DNA of 64,000 nt from Vibrio ouci (GCF_004551525.1 NZ_SATR01000006.1:62001-126000); one strand, 5' to 3'; shown: positions 1 to 8,880, counted from the stretch's first letter. Notes: a model not told the origin generated them from the sequence alone. Program-made: numbers and translations.

Positions 1-2
1 AA

Positions 3-920
3 TCAATTTGTGCAGGCTTCAAGGAGGGCAAAAAGGACTCTTGCTATGGTGATAGTGGTGGCCCACTGCTCGCAACAGCGGGTGAGGAGGCAGACAAGCA
101 AGTAGGTATCGTTAGTTGGGGTGAAGGTTGTGCGCAGCCTGATGCGTATGGTGTTTATGCTAGTATACCTTATCACCTAGAAGACATTGAATACTTACAA
201 CATGGAATTTCGTACACACAGGACTATTATGATTTGAAACTCATGAGCCAAAGTCGCCATGGTGAAAGGTTAGACTACAAAAATTACCGCGATTCAGCAG
301 TTCAACTTGGCAGTCCACAAGTACACGAAGGTAACATTACTCGAAACACCTGCCCAGAATGGCTAGCACCTAACCAAGAGTGTTACGTTGATGTAACCTG
401 GGAAAATACCAATGATCAGCGCGTTATCGCTGATGTAGTCTCCATGCCAATTCTAACACCGGAATTGGAGTTATTATCATTCATTAAATTCGACTATGCT
501 AGTGACGCCCCTAGCTATTACTCAAAAGTATTAGGCAACGCTAAGCTCGATATATTGGCATATGGGGCCAATTGGGAAATTGATGAAGATATATTTAGTG
601 AAGGTGTATCGTCATTGACTAACCCTAAAATTAATGTAGGCGAAGAAAGCGTAATATCGATCAGGGATTTACCGCCAGGTAAGCTACAACTTGATATTAT
701 GGTAGATAACGCTAATGGATGGGATTCAATATACTTCAACGTAAATGGACAATCTTATCCTTTTTATAACGCCAGTATTGAAGAGGAGTTTGTTTCAATA
801 CCACTGCCCCTTGAGCAAGATAACAATGATGTGCAAATTATATACACAAATCATGGGAATGACGCTAAGATATGGATAGATGATTTACACTTCAAGAAAC
901 TAGAAGATGAAATAATATAA
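3..920 (+). CDS. Secreted trypsin-like (S1) serine protease, C-terminal part
   Basis: The reading frame is open from the window edge, so the N-terminus, the signal peptide and the His/Asp of the catalytic triad lie outside. The first codons read SICAGF, then the S1 active-site block GDSGGPL with the catalytic Ser, followed by IVSWGEGC, the usual substrate-pocket and disulfide region. About 210 residues follow the protease domain: a segment with two Cys ([11 protein letters not shown]) resembling the Ig-like extension of Vibrio Ves-type proteases, then a beta-rich, possibly jelly-roll domain ending [10 protein letters not shown]. No GlyGly-CTERM tail is visible, unlike VesA/B/C as I recall them. 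It probably acts outside the cell. The family call is secure; substrate and secretion route are unknown. Confidence 0.85.
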   Translation, partial: SICAGFKEGKKDSCYGDSGGPLLATAGEEADKQVGIVSWGEGCAQPDAYGVYASIPYHLEDIEYLQHGISYTQDYYDLKLMSQSRHGERLDYKNYRDSAVQLGSPQVHEGNITRNTCPEWLAPNQECYVDVTWENTNDQRVIADVVSMPILTPELELLSFIKFDYASDAPSYYSKVLGNAKLDILAYGANWEIDEDIFSEGVSSLTNPKINVGEESVISIRDLPPGKLQLDIMVDNANGWDSIYFNVNGQSYPFYNASIEEEFVSIPLPLEQDNNDVQIIYTNHGNDAKIWIDDLHFKKLEDEII

Positions 921-927
921 ATCGTTT

Positions 928-953
928 ACTGCCTAGCTCTTGTGCTAGGCAGT
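928..953. terminator. Bidirectional terminator between protease and ToxS-like gene
   Basis: A perfect 10-bp stem (ACTGCCTAGC with GCTAGGCAGT, 6-nt loop) is followed on the plus strand by ATTATTT. It lies between two convergent stop codons, so it can serve both transcripts. Confidence 0.7.
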
Positions 954-954
954 A

Positions 955-1404
955 TTATTTGAGTAAGAGAAGCTTGCCTTTTATCTTTCCTTCGTAAAGT
1001 GTTGGTACAGGATGGTTATCCCATATATAAATTGTATCACCGAATCTTTCGATCCTACTGAACCTAAACCATAAATGTTGGCTGAGTAAGTTTTCTTGTG
1101 TGACTTTGTCATCTGACACAACACCAAAAAGTTGCTCGCGGCTTTCAAATATTCTTATCCACTGATGTCCAAATAATAACTGCCAAGATGAGATTCGCCA
1201 CTGAGATACTATTTCCTCATCCTCGTTATAATTAGTGTGCAACGCTGTAACCCGTCCTCGGTAGGCGAAAATTTGGGCTTTACGATTTTCATGTGTGATG
1301 ACTATTTCATAATTACTAATATACCCAATTGTTGCTCCATATGAAAATAACGCAATTATGATAAGTGATATCGCTAAAGCTGATATTCTCAATGTTCTAA
1401 TCAT
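955..1404 (-). CDS. Small membrane-anchored periplasmic protein, ToxS/VtrC-like partner
   Basis: This is a 149-residue protein with one N-terminal membrane segment (about residues 7-29) followed by a beta-rich periplasmic domain. Its start overlaps the end of the upstream ToxR-like gene by 8 nt, the arrangement seen in toxRS and in vtrA/vtrC pairs, where the second protein stabilises or completes the periplasmic sensor of the first. I do not recognise the periplasmic domain by sequence. The role as effector partner is inferred from size, topology and gene overlap. It could equally be an unrelated single-pass protein. Confidence 0.6.
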   Translation of the reverse strand: MIRTLRISALAISLIIIALFSYGATIGYISNYEIVITHENRKAQIFAYRGRVTALHTNYNEDEEIVSQWRISSWQLLFGHQWIRIFESREQLFGVVSDDKVTQENLLSQHLWFRFSRIERFGDTIYIWDNHPVPTLYEGKIKGKLLLLK

Positions 1405-2077
1405 ATTGCTTTACCTCTACCCACTCGCCAGACTTATTAAAATACAATTTTCTACCGTCACCCGGTACGACACTGTCTATGGAGGAGAGTACTTCCAGTT
1501 GATTTCTTTCGTTGTAGCAAAATGAAGCGTCATCAACATTTTTACATTCAACTCCCACCCATGCGATAGAGGTGAAAATCAATATTACGCTGATGAAAAT
1601 AATCACAGTGATCGATAATGTGAATGAAATAACTTCGTGAATATTACCAATCATAAAGGGTTTAGAGCGGTGTTCGGCAGTAGTGGGGGATTTATTTTCT
1701 TTTACTGGCACTTCTAGCTTGTATCCCACCCTAGGTATATTGATTATTTCAATTTCAGCTAAATTTAATACTTTTCGAATGTTGGTCATGGCAACAGGAA
1801 GAGAGTTTGGGCCGATTATGTCGGGACGTCCCCAGCCAGCGACGAGTAAGTCATGCTTTGTAACCACATTCCCAACGCTTTGATATAGGCAAAGCAAAAT
1901 CGCACTTTCCGGGTGTGTCAAAGGCATGGATTTCCCGCTTGGAAGGCGAACTTCCGAAGTCGAATCATCTTTGACTAAAACGCAATTACCAATTTTAACA
2001 TGTGACTTTGAAGTTTTAACATGTGACTTTGAAGTTCCATCGTCATTTATTTTTGGTGTTTTTTTTGATATTTCCAT
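1397..2077 (-). CDS. ToxR-family transmembrane winged-helix regulator
   Basis: The protein is about 226 residues. An N-terminal OmpR/PhoB-type winged helix spans roughly residues 25-125; the run LTHPESAILLCLYQ and the end NIPRVGYKLEVPV are typical of ToxR/CadC proteins. A single membrane segment (about 150-175) and a short periplasmic tail with two Cys follow. Such proteins bind DNA while anchored in the inner membrane and respond to periplasmic signals. The ATG at 2077 is preferred because AGGTG lies 5 nt upstream; a GTG at 2092 is the alternative. It is divergent from the permease/tryptophanase genes, which are plausible targets. The N-terminus carries a duplicated 7-residue unit. Confidence 0.8.
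   Translation of the reverse strand: MEISKKTPKINDDGTSKSHVKTSKSHVKIGNCVLVKDDSTSEVRLPSGKSMPLTHPESAILLCLYQSVGNVVTKHDLLVAGWGRPDIIGPNSLPVAMTNIRKVLNLAEIEIINIPRVGYKLEVPVKENKSPTTAEHRSKPFMIGNIHEVISFTLSITVIIFISVILIFTSIAWVGVECKNVDDASFCYNERNQLEVLSSIDSVVPGDGRKLYFNKSGEWVEVKQYD
1993..2034. repeat. Perfect 21-bp tandem duplication in the ToxR-like gene
   Basis: Two identical 21-bp copies (1993-2013 and 2014-2034) encode a doubled KTSKSHV-type unit before the winged helix. The unit is a multiple of three, so the frame is kept and copy number could change without inactivating the gene. Confidence 0.9.
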
Positions 2078-2427
2078 TTGTGCACCTGACACTTAGAGTG
2101 GGTTACGGGAGCAAGCGGTTCACGGGAAAAGCCCCGAACTTGAAACCTGGGTAATAAGTTAATGTTTATAAAGAAAATGTTAAATAAATTATACTTATTA
2201 ATCCATATTTTTTCATGAGAATTCTTGTTTTCAAACGAAGTATCTCTTTTAAATTGAGTTGCTTATGAAACTTAACTAAGTCAATCTAATGAATATAGAG
2301 TGGGGAAAAACGTTAGATACTCTACGTTGTTCAAGCTAATTGCGTAAATTATCATATTTTTCTGGTTTGATATTTTGAATTAAAAGATACTTGTGTTTTT
2401 ACTTACCTAGTAATCAGGGGGCGCAAA
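2078..2427. promoter_or_regulatory. AT-rich divergent promoter region, regulator / permease
   Basis: This stretch of about 350 bp separates the minus-strand ToxR-like gene from the plus-strand permease. It is very AT-rich from 2160 on, as expected for an H-NS and ToxR-type control region. I could not fix promoter elements. A 16-codon ORF at 2289-2339 contains a Trp but does not match the TnaC leader pattern. Confidence 0.4.
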
Positions 2428-3720
2428 ATGAGCAGCAATCTCTCTAAGACAACAATTTCAGAACGAGTAACAAATATAAGCAAGGATGATAAAGAACGTG
2501 CGTCTCCATCAGTATTTGGAGGGGCAAGCATAGTTGCATGTATTTGTGTCGGTGCGGGTATGTTAGCTTTGCCAACATCAGGGGCAGGAGGTTGGACTGT
2601 ATGGTCTACTCTTCTACTGTGTATCGCTATGTTAGCTATGTCTGCGAGTGGGTGTTGTATATTGGAAGTATTACAAACTTATAAAATACGCATTTCAATT
2701 GCTTCAATTACAAAAGATTTATTGGGCAGCAAGGTGGCCGTTATTACCAATCTTTCTGTATATTTTGTTGGCGGAACATTACTTTATGCCTATACGACGT
2801 CTTCAGGCCTAATCATTCAAGAGTTTACCAGATTGGATCATCAATGGGCATCCATATTATTTGTCGCAATATGTTCGTTATTCGTTTGGTACTCGCCACT
2901 TTTAGTAAGCCGAATTTCAGTTTTACTAATAATATTTGTGTTTGTTAGCTTTATCATTATTTTAAGTGGTCTTCTTCCCGAAATTCAAGTACATAATCTA
3001 TTCAATACCAATACTAATGTATCTGAGAAAGCGTTTTATTCGCTATTTCTTTTTCCGATTGCATTAGCCTCCTTCGGCTATCATCATAGCGTATCAACAC
3101 TGCGTGATATTTATCAAAGTGAACATAAGGCACAATCTGCGATTATCCTGGGAACTGCAATTGCTCTAGTCATGTATGTGTTATGGCTAGTTGCTGTATT
3201 TGGTAATATGCCAAGACAGAGCTTTCAGTATGTTGTGTCCCATGGAGGAGATGTAGATATCCTACTTTCAGTACTTTCTCAATATATTCACAGTGATACT
3301 AAAGATATTATTTCTTCCTTCACGGCGGCTGCGATTTTATCAAGTTTTATTGGTGTTGGGATGGGGGTGTTTGACTATATCGCAGATCTATTCAGTTTTG
3401 ATAATAGTAAAATAGGAAGGGGAAAAACACTGGCTGTCACATTTCTTCCACCTTTATTTTTGTCTTTGTTGGTTCCACACGGCTTTTTATCTGCTTTATC
3501 TGTTGCTGCATCTGCTGCTGCCTTTTGGACTTGTATCATTCCAACATTACTGGTGTTTAAAGTAAGAGATAAGCGAGCGAGGTCGCTACAACAAACCGAT
3601 TACAAGGTAAGAGGCGGGAATTGGACCCTTATGGGAATACTTTTTTTTGGGCTCGGGAGTATTTTTATTCATGTGCTCTCTTTTACTTCTTTACTACCTA
3701 TATTTGGTGTTTCTTCATGA
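2428..3720 (+). CDS. Aromatic amino acid permease (HAAAP family, TnaB/Mtr-like)
   Basis: A 430-residue integral membrane protein with about 11 hydrophobic segments. The N-terminal motif GAGMLALP is the hallmark of the hydroxy/aromatic amino acid permease family (TnaB, Mtr, TyrP), which import Trp or Tyr by proton symport. GGGGG lies just before the ATG. It lies upstream of tryptophanase on the same strand, so it most likely supplies tryptophan for degradation. In E. coli the order is reversed (tnaC-tnaA-tnaB). Substrate choice between Trp and Tyr cannot be read from the sequence. Confidence 0.8.
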   Translation: MSSNLSKTTISERVTNISKDDKERASPSVFGGASIVACICVGAGMLALPTSGAGGWTVWSTLLLCIAMLAMSASGCCILEVLQTYKIRISIASITKDLLGSKVAVITNLSVYFVGGTLLYAYTTSSGLIIQEFTRLDHQWASILFVAICSLFVWYSPLLVSRISVLLIIFVFVSFIIILSGLLPEIQVHNLFNTNTNVSEKAFYSLFLFPIALASFGYHHSVSTLRDIYQSEHKAQSAIILGTAIALVMYVLWLVAVFGNMPRQSFQYVVSHGGDVDILLSVLSQYIHSDTKDIISSFTAAAILSSFIGVGMGVFDYIADLFSFDNSKIGRGKTLAVTFLPPLFLSLLVPHGFLSALSVAASAAAFWTCIIPTLLVFKVRDKRARSLQQTDYKVRGGNWTLMGILFFGLGSIFIHVLSFTSLLPIFGVSS

Positions 3721-3736
3721 CAAGGAGTTAAAAAAA

Positions 3737-3758
3737 GACCACACGGGGGAGTGTGGTC
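3737..3758 (-). terminator. Hairpin with terminator polarity on the minus strand, between permease and tnaA
   Basis: An 8-bp perfect stem (GACCACAC with GTGTGGTC, loop GGGGGA) is preceded on the plus strand by seven A. It therefore has a T-run only when read on the minus strand. It lies 16 nt after the permease stop. On the plus strand it may protect or end the permease mRNA; as an intrinsic terminator it points the wrong way. Confidence 0.5.
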
Positions 3759-4098
3759 AAGACACGGCGCTAATGCAGGAAGTCACACGCCGAAAAGTAA
3801 TAGAGTAAGCAAGGTACCTTTTTCCGTGGCTAGTGTTATGGAACCAAGCTATATCTCTTTCCTGCCTAATTATTGTTATCCGCGCCAACTGCACTTAGAA
3901 AGTAAAATATCAATAATTAATGCATTCGGAAGGTTCGACGACAATAAATAACGCATAAATTATTAATTCATATGAGTGTTGTTCAATACCATCCTAAACG
4001 ACGCGCTGGGTAGTGTCGCTCCAAGCACCCGGTATCGTAACTCTTTGTCTTAATAGTGTTTCGATACACCTTTGCAATTAACAGTGATGGAAAAAACA
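3759..4098 (+). promoter_or_regulatory. Leader region upstream of tryptophanase
   Basis: This stretch of about 340 bp contains no convincing gene. It should hold the tnaA leader or promoter. I looked for a TnaC-like leader peptide (Trp, Asp four residues on, later Pro) in all plus frames and found none. An open frame ending at 3951 lacks Trp and an RBS. Confidence 0.35.
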
Positions 4099-5550
4099 AT
4101 GAATAGAGAACAACGAATTTCAGCAGTGAAATCCCGTATTACCATACATCCACCAGAGCCATTTCGTATTCGAGTCATAGAGCCTATTGATCGAATCTCC
4201 CCACTAGAGCGTGAGCGTGCCCTTAACGAATCAGGATTAAATACTTTGTTATTAGACAGTAAGGATGTGTATATAGACTGCTTAACAGACAGTGGTACAG
4301 GCGCCGTCACGCAGTCAATGCAAGCAGCGATGCTAAAAGGAGATGATGCGTACAGCGGTAGCAAAAGCTTCCGAAAACTTGAAAGCGCGGTAGAAGACAT
4401 CTTTGATTACAAGCTGACCATTCCTACTCACCAAGGTCGCGGAGCAGAGCAGCTCTATGTGCCAACATTGATTGACTTCAGAGAAAAAAACTACGGTCTA
4501 GAACGGAGTAAGATGACGGTTATTTCTAATTTTTTCTTCGACACAACTCAGGCGCACTCCCAGATAAATGGCTGCAATATTGTAAATGCGCCAATAGATG
4601 ACGCGTTTGATACCAACAAACTGGCGTGTTTTAAAGGGGATTTGGATCTCGATATGCTTCAAACCACCATAGAATCAGTGGGCGCAGAGCATATTCCATA
4701 TATTGTTATGACGATTACTTGTAATTCAATCGGTGGTCAGCCAGTCTCAATGGCAAACATGCAACAGGTGTATGCGATAGCGCGTGAACACGAGATCCCA
4801 GTGGTCATAGATTGCGCAAGGTTTGCTGAAAACGCCTACTTCATTCAGCAACGTGAGCTTGGCTATGAATATCACTCGATTGAAGAGATCACCAAAGAAA
4901 TGTTTCAATATGGTGACTTGTTTTCGATGTCTGCCAAAAAGGACGCCATGGTGCCTATTGGTGGAATACTCAGTTTTAGAAACCACGAATATTTTGATGT
5001 ATTCAGAGATTGCCAAAACCTCTGTGTCGTTTTAGAGGGCTTTCCAACTTATGGCGGTCTTGAAGGTGGCGCTATGGAAAGGCTCGCCGTTGGTCTTTAC
5101 GAAGCGATGAGGCAAGAGTGGTTAGAATACCGTATTGGGCAGGTTCGTTACCTTGTTGAGGGACTTAGAGGGATCGGCGTTGAGTGCCAGCAGCCAGGTG
5201 GGCACGCCGCATTCGTCAATGCCGGTAAGTTGCTACCGCATATTCCGCCAGAGCAATTCCCTGGGGTAGCCTTGGCCAATGAGCTTTACCTTGTTGCAGG
5301 TATCCGGACGCCGGAAATTGGTTCGTTGCTACTTGGTCGTGATCATAAAACAGGGGAGCAGTTACCTTGTCCCGCGGAACTTTTACGAATTACCATACCG
5401 CGAGCTACCTACACTCAGTCACATATGGACTACATTATTGAGGCGTTTAGAATTGTAAAAGAGAACGTAGGGAGCATCAAAGGCGTGAGATTCACTTATG
5501 AACCGCCTGTGTTAAGGCATTTCAACGCAAGATTTGCTTACGTCGACTAA
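4099..5550 (+). CDS. tnaA: Tryptophanase
   Basis: TnaA is a PLP enzyme that splits L-tryptophan into indole, pyruvate and ammonia in the cytoplasm. The 483-residue protein matches E. coli TnaA throughout: [11 protein letters not shown] near the start, [28 protein letters not shown], the PLP-lysine region SMSAKKDAM (Lys pair about 280-281), [20 protein letters not shown] and [13 protein letters not shown]. These features separate it from tyrosine phenol-lyase (which has SGKKD). Start choice: ATG 4099 has GGA at a fair distance upstream; in-frame ATG 4087 and TTG 4072 lack an RBS. It is co-oriented with the permease 378 nt upstream. Confidence 0.95.
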   Translation: MNREQRISAVKSRITIHPPEPFRIRVIEPIDRISPLERERALNESGLNTLLLDSKDVYIDCLTDSGTGAVTQSMQAAMLKGDDAYSGSKSFRKLESAVEDIFDYKLTIPTHQGRGAEQLYVPTLIDFREKNYGLERSKMTVISNFFFDTTQAHSQINGCNIVNAPIDDAFDTNKLACFKGDLDLDMLQTTIESVGAEHIPYIVMTITCNSIGGQPVSMANMQQVYAIAREHEIPVVIDCARFAENAYFIQQRELGYEYHSIEEITKEMFQYGDLFSMSAKKDAMVPIGGILSFRNHEYFDVFRDCQNLCVVLEGFPTYGGLEGGAMERLAVGLYEAMRQEWLEYRIGQVRYLVEGLRGIGVECQQPGGHAAFVNAGKLLPHIPPEQFPGVALANELYLVAGIRTPEIGSLLLGRDHKTGEQLPCPAELLRITIPRATYTQSHMDYIIEAFRIVKENVGSIKGVRFTYEPPVLRHFNARFAYVD

Positions 5551-5555
5551 ACAAA

Positions 5556-5579
5556 AAAGGCGCTCAACTGAGCGCCTTT
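5556..5579. terminator. Bidirectional terminator, tnaA / phnA-like
   Basis: An 11-bp stem (AAAGGCGCTCA with TGAGCGCCTTT, 2-nt spacer) lies between two convergent genes. Confidence 0.85.
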
Positions 5580-5606
5580 CTAATATCTGTCGAAAGTAAC
5601 TTGTGA

Positions 5607-6164
5607 TTACTTCTTACGGCAGTATTCTGCGATTACGTACATAGATTGGCCGCCGTTCGCTTTACCAGAAACAAGCTTAGGATCGTCACCGATGCTGATG
5701 CCACGGATAACAGTGCCTTGCTTGATTACTTGGTTAGTACCTTTAACTGGTAGGTCTTTGATAACCGTTACGTCGTCACCTTTTTTAAGTTCAACGCCGT
5801 TGCAATCGAATGGTTTGTCATCAGCTGACATCCCCGTCATTGCCCAGTTCATTTGATCTTCTTCCATGTACATCATGTCTAGCGCGTCTTGCGCCCAGCT
5901 TTCAGTGTTTAGACGAGTTAGTTGGCGCCATGCCGTTACTTGAACAGCAGGAACTTGGCTCCACATGCTGTCACTTAGACAACGCCAGTGGTTGATGTCT
6001 TTTGGCTCTTCGATTTCACCTAGACACTTGTCACATACCATGATGGCGTAATCTACTGTCACGTGGCTGTGCGGAGGAACGGCATAAGCGGTTAATGGTG
6101 CATCAGCAGCACATAATTCACATTTTGATTGGCAGCGTTCTAGCATAGTAGCTTCAGAAGACAT
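5607..6164 (-). CDS. PhnA-domain zinc-ribbon protein (YjdM-like)
   Basis: The 185-residue cytoplasmic protein has an N-terminal zinc-ribbon with paired Cys (CQSKCELC and VCDKC) and a C-terminal PhnA domain of about 65 residues with the typical DCNGVELKKGDDVTVIKDL and IKQGTVIRGI segments. The C-terminal domain belongs to the YjdM/PhnA family, historically linked to phosphonate use but without a settled function. It stands alone, convergent with tnaA. The start is supported by a GTGAGTC stretch upstream, though the RBS is weak. Confidence 0.85.
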   Translation of the reverse strand: MSSEATMLERCQSKCELCAADAPLTAYAVPPHSHVTVDYAIMVCDKCLGEIEEPKDINHWRCLSDSMWSQVPAVQVTAWRQLTRLNTESWAQDALDMMYMEEDQMNWAMTGMSADDKPFDCNGVELKKGDDVTVIKDLPVKGTNQVIKQGTVIRGISIGDDPKLVSGKANGGQSMYVIAEYCRKK

Positions 6165-6334
6165 AATGGACTCACATATAGTTAGGTGTTAATTACGCGG
6201 CTATTATGCACTTTATCCATCGAAAAGAAAGGGGTATACCGAATAGCAAAGGTTTAACTGATATAAAATTGCTTTACTCTGACTTTTGAATACTAAAGGT
6301 AAACAAAATAAGCTCCATCAATGGCTTAATCTGT

Positions 6335-6347
6335 GTGACATTGTCAC
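6335..6347. other. matS-type MatP binding site
   Basis: The sequence GTGACATTGTCAC matches the matS consensus GTGACRNYGTCAC exactly. It is intergenic, 15 kb left of the dif-like site. Confidence 0.8.
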
Positions 6348-6429
6348 ATTGTTAGCATTTTCTTTACCTCATTAGTCAGGATAGGCATAATCAACGGCGT
6401 CTTTATAGCAAATTAATAGGTTACGAGCG

Positions 6430-7512
6430 TTGGAACTTCTCTCGATTGAATTTTTAGGTAAGCCACTTCGTCTAGAAGGCTCTATGGCGGGTTGGCAGCA
6501 ACTGTTTTGGAACAACCAGTTGGTCTCACAGCTTGATGCCAATTCAGAGCGCGGCGATAACTCGCATCATCAGTTCACTTTGATGAATGGAGAGCAAGAG
6601 CTGGTTTGTAAACTTGAAACCACCCTAATCTGGCAACCTTTTACTATTGATTACCATGCATCGGTGAACGGTGAAACTATCCAACAGGGGAGCCGTGATA
6701 CTAAAGATATTGAGAAGCAGGTTCCGTTCACGCCACCGACACCTGAAAAACGTTTTAGCCTAATTGGTTTACTCTCGTTAGGTATGAAGGCGCTAAAGAG
6801 TGCCAAGTTAATTAAAGTGGTGTTGGCTTCAGCGAGTTTAGCTGCTTATTCATGGCTGTTTTCATTTCAATTTGCTCTCGCGCTGATTGCTTGTTTGGTA
6901 TTTCACGAATATGGCCATGTTAAGGCGATGAAGTACTTTGGTATGAAAACCAAAGGTATCTACTTAGTCCCATTTCTTGGTGGATTAGCGCTGAGTGATG
7001 AGAAGATCAACACACGTTGGCAAGATGTTGTTATCTCGATTATGGGTCCAATGTTTGGCTTGATCCTGTCGGTGATTCTTTTGATCGTCTACCTAATTAC
7101 TGGTGAGATGTTTTTCGCGGGATTAGCGGTATTTAACGCTTTCTTAAACCTGTTTAATCTACTACCGATTCTGCCGCTTGATGGCGGTCATGTGCTTAAA
7201 AGTATCAGCTTTTCAATGAACAGCGTTGCAGGAATCATTCTGTGTACTGCGGCTGCGGCTGGTGGAGTGGTGCTTAGTTACTCGTTAGGCCTGACCTTAT
7301 TTGGATTCTTATTGATTATGGGTATGCTAGAGATCGTCATTGAATGGCGCGGTCGTCATAATAGCCATTTACTACCGCTTGATAGATACGGACAAATTAT
7401 CTCGGCGGTGTGGTATGTCGGTTTGGTGGCATCATTGATTGGCATTATTTGGTTCTTTGCCTCTACTGGCGATCAATTACTGCAGCTACCTTTACTAATT
7501 TTAGGTACATAA
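6430..7512 (+). CDS. Site-2-protease-type (M50) membrane metalloprotease
   Basis: A 360-residue protein with a soluble beta-rich N-terminal region (about 1-110) and a C-terminal membrane domain with some six segments. The HExxH zinc motif (FHEYGH, residues 159-163) lies in the first core helix, and the second metal-ligand motif LDGGH (Asp251) follows. These are the two signatures of M50 intramembrane proteases, which cut membrane proteins within the bilayer. Substrate unknown. It starts at TTG 6430 with AATAGG upstream. No PDZ domain is visible, unlike RseP. It is monocistronic and ends at a shared terminator with the M48 gene. Confidence 0.8.
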   Translation: MELLSIEFLGKPLRLEGSMAGWQQLFWNNQLVSQLDANSERGDNSHHQFTLMNGEQELVCKLETTLIWQPFTIDYHASVNGETIQQGSRDTKDIEKQVPFTPPTPEKRFSLIGLLSLGMKALKSAKLIKVVLASASLAAYSWLFSFQFALALIACLVFHEYGHVKAMKYFGMKTKGIYLVPFLGGLALSDEKINTRWQDVVISIMGPMFGLILSVILLIVYLITGEMFFAGLAVFNAFLNLFNLLPILPLDGGHVLKSISFSMNSVAGIILCTAAAAGGVVLSYSLGLTLFGFLLIMGMLEIVIEWRGRHNSHLLPLDRYGQIISAVWYVGLVASLIGIIWFFASTGDQLLQLPLLILGT

Positions 7513-7521
7513 CAGATATTA

Positions 7522-7546
7522 AAAAGGGAGCATGATGCTCCCTTTT
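7522..7546. terminator. Bidirectional terminator, M50 / M48 genes
   Basis: An 11-bp stem (AAAAGGGAGCA with TGCTCCCTTTT) with a 3-nt loop between convergent genes. Confidence 0.85.
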
Positions 7547-7548
7547 AC

Positions 7549-8337
7549 TTATGAACAATTTGGCCGTTTAGCGTTGTAGTTTGGCAAGCTTTGGATCTTC
7601 GCTTTTAAATCTTCTATACGCGTACTGTGAGAAGGGTGCGTAGAGAGCAATTCTGGTGGTTGTTGGCCACCTGACGCTTTAGCCATGTTCTTCCACAAAT
7701 CGACACTTTGGTTAGGATCAAAGCCTGATTTTGCCATCAATTCTAATCCGACAATATCTGCTTCAGATTCCTGCGTGCGCCCATAAGGCATTAATACGCC
7801 ATATTGCACGCCTAAGCCTAGCGCCGCCATAGTAACGCCTGTGTACTGAGAATACTCTGACGAACCCAAAGCGAGATTAGTAATTTGCAGACCCGCGTTG
7901 GCAATTTGAGACTGGGATAAACGCTCGTTACTGTGGTCTGCAAGTACGTGTGCGATTTCGTGGCCGATCACGGTTGCGAGCTGGTCTTGGTTAACTGCAA
8001 CGTCTAATAACCCCGTATAAACGCCAATCTTTCCGCCGGGCAGGGCAAAAGCGTTAACTTGCTCGCTATCAAATACCACCACTTCCCACTGTTTAAATCC
8101 CGCTTGTGCAGGAACATGCTGAGTGATGGCCTGTGTAACACACTGTACGTACGCGTTTGTCTTCGCATCTGTGCTGCCTTTCTGATCTTTCTTCATTTGA
8201 TCAAAAGACTGTGCACCCAAGCTACTCATATCATTATCAGAAAATAGCAATAACTGATTACGTCCGGTTGGAGAGGCGCTACATGCCGCAATAGCAAGTG
8301 TTGTAACGACGGTTGATAGCTTTAGCCACTTTTGCAT
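7549..8337 (-). CDS. M48 family metalloprotease lipoprotein (LoiP/YcaL-like)
   Basis: A 262-residue outer-envelope lipoprotein: a signal peptide with lipobox LAIAAC (Cys19), then an M48 peptidase domain with the zinc motif HEIAH at 126-130 and a downstream ESEAD that supplies the third ligand. The length fits LoiP/YcaL rather than the larger BepA, which carries TPR repeats. Relatives degrade misassembled outer membrane proteins in the periplasm. It is monocistronic, divergent from the thioesterase gene. Confidence 0.85.
   Translation of the reverse strand: MQKWLKLSTVVTTLAIAACSASPTGRNQLLLFSDNDMSSLGAQSFDQMKKDQKGSTDAKTNAYVQCVTQAITQHVPAQAGFKQWEVVVFDSEQVNAFALPGGKIGVYTGLLDVAVNQDQLATVIGHEIAHVLADHSNERLSQSQIANAGLQITNLALGSSEYSQYTGVTMAALGLGVQYGVLMPYGRTQESEADIVGLELMAKSGFDPNQSVDLWKNMAKASGGQQPPELLSTHPSHSTRIEDLKAKIQSLPNYNAKRPNCS
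8038..8045 (+). other. KOPS-like octamer GGGCAGGG
   Basis: One exact copy of the E. coli FtsK-orienting octamer, on the plus strand and therefore pointing toward the dif-like site at 21.5 kb. A single octamer is weak evidence. Confidence 0.3.
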
Positions 8338-8430
8338 TGAGTTCCCTATAGCAAACGTAAGAATCTAATTAGGTAAATCATAACATTAGGTTACAATCCT
8401 TGTTAACTGTAGTCTCGATTGGAAATATAG

Positions 8431-8880
8431 ATGAGTATTTGGAAACGCCCGATTGACCTAGAAGTGCTAAATAAAACCTCAAAAAATACATTGATAGAGC
8501 ACCTCAACATTATTTATACCGAATTTGGTGATGACTATATTTCGGCGACCATGCCAGTTTGCTCGTTTACCCACCAGCCATTGGGCATGTTACACGGCGG
8601 GGCTTCTGTGGTATTAGCGGAAACATTGGGCTCGGTTGCGGCAAACTTTTGTGTGGCGGAAGGCAGTTATTGTGTAGGCCTAGATATCAATGCTAACCAT
8701 GTTCGCTCTATGCGTAGTGGCCACGTGATTGGGACTGCCAAACCGATTCACTTAGGTGTTTCTACTCAAGTCTGGCAAATCAATATTACCGATGATCGCG
8801 AAAGACTCGTCTGTACCAGCCGATTAACCATCGCGGTAAAAAACAAAAAGTCGACTACCCGACGTAAAGAGGCGGAGTAA
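8431..8880 (+). CDS. Hotdog-fold acyl-CoA thioesterase (MenI/YdiI-like)
   Basis: The 149-residue protein shows the PaaI/MenI-type hotdog signature LGMLHGGASVVLAETLGS, including the catalytic Glu, and the C-terminal half typical of YdiI/EntH (LDINANHVRS, GTAKPIHLG). E. coli MenI hydrolyses 1,4-dihydroxy-2-naphthoyl-CoA in menaquinone synthesis; this is the likely but unproven activity here. A basic tail (KNKKSTTRRKE) extends beyond the fold. Its stop overlaps the start of the next gene (TAATG), implying translational coupling. Confidence 0.85.
   Translation: MSIWKRPIDLEVLNKTSKNTLIEHLNIIYTEFGDDYISATMPVCSFTHQPLGMLHGGASVVLAETLGSVAANFCVAEGSYCVGLDINANHVRSMRSGHVIGTAKPIHLGVSTQVWQINITDDRERLVCTSRLTIAVKNKKSTTRRKEAE

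Noticed and set aside
2289..2339. A 16-codon ORF with Trp and Asp upstream of the permease, considered as a TnaC leader peptide.
   Set aside because: TnaC needs Trp, Asp four residues later and a Pro at the end (as WFNID...P in E. coli). Here Trp and Asp are five apart, there is no Pro, and the ORF precedes the permease rather than tnaA.
6333..6349. TGTGACATTGTCACA considered as a CRP site.
   Set aside because: CRP sites have six bases between TGTGA and TCACA; here there are five. The core fits matS exactly and recurs at four other places near dif.
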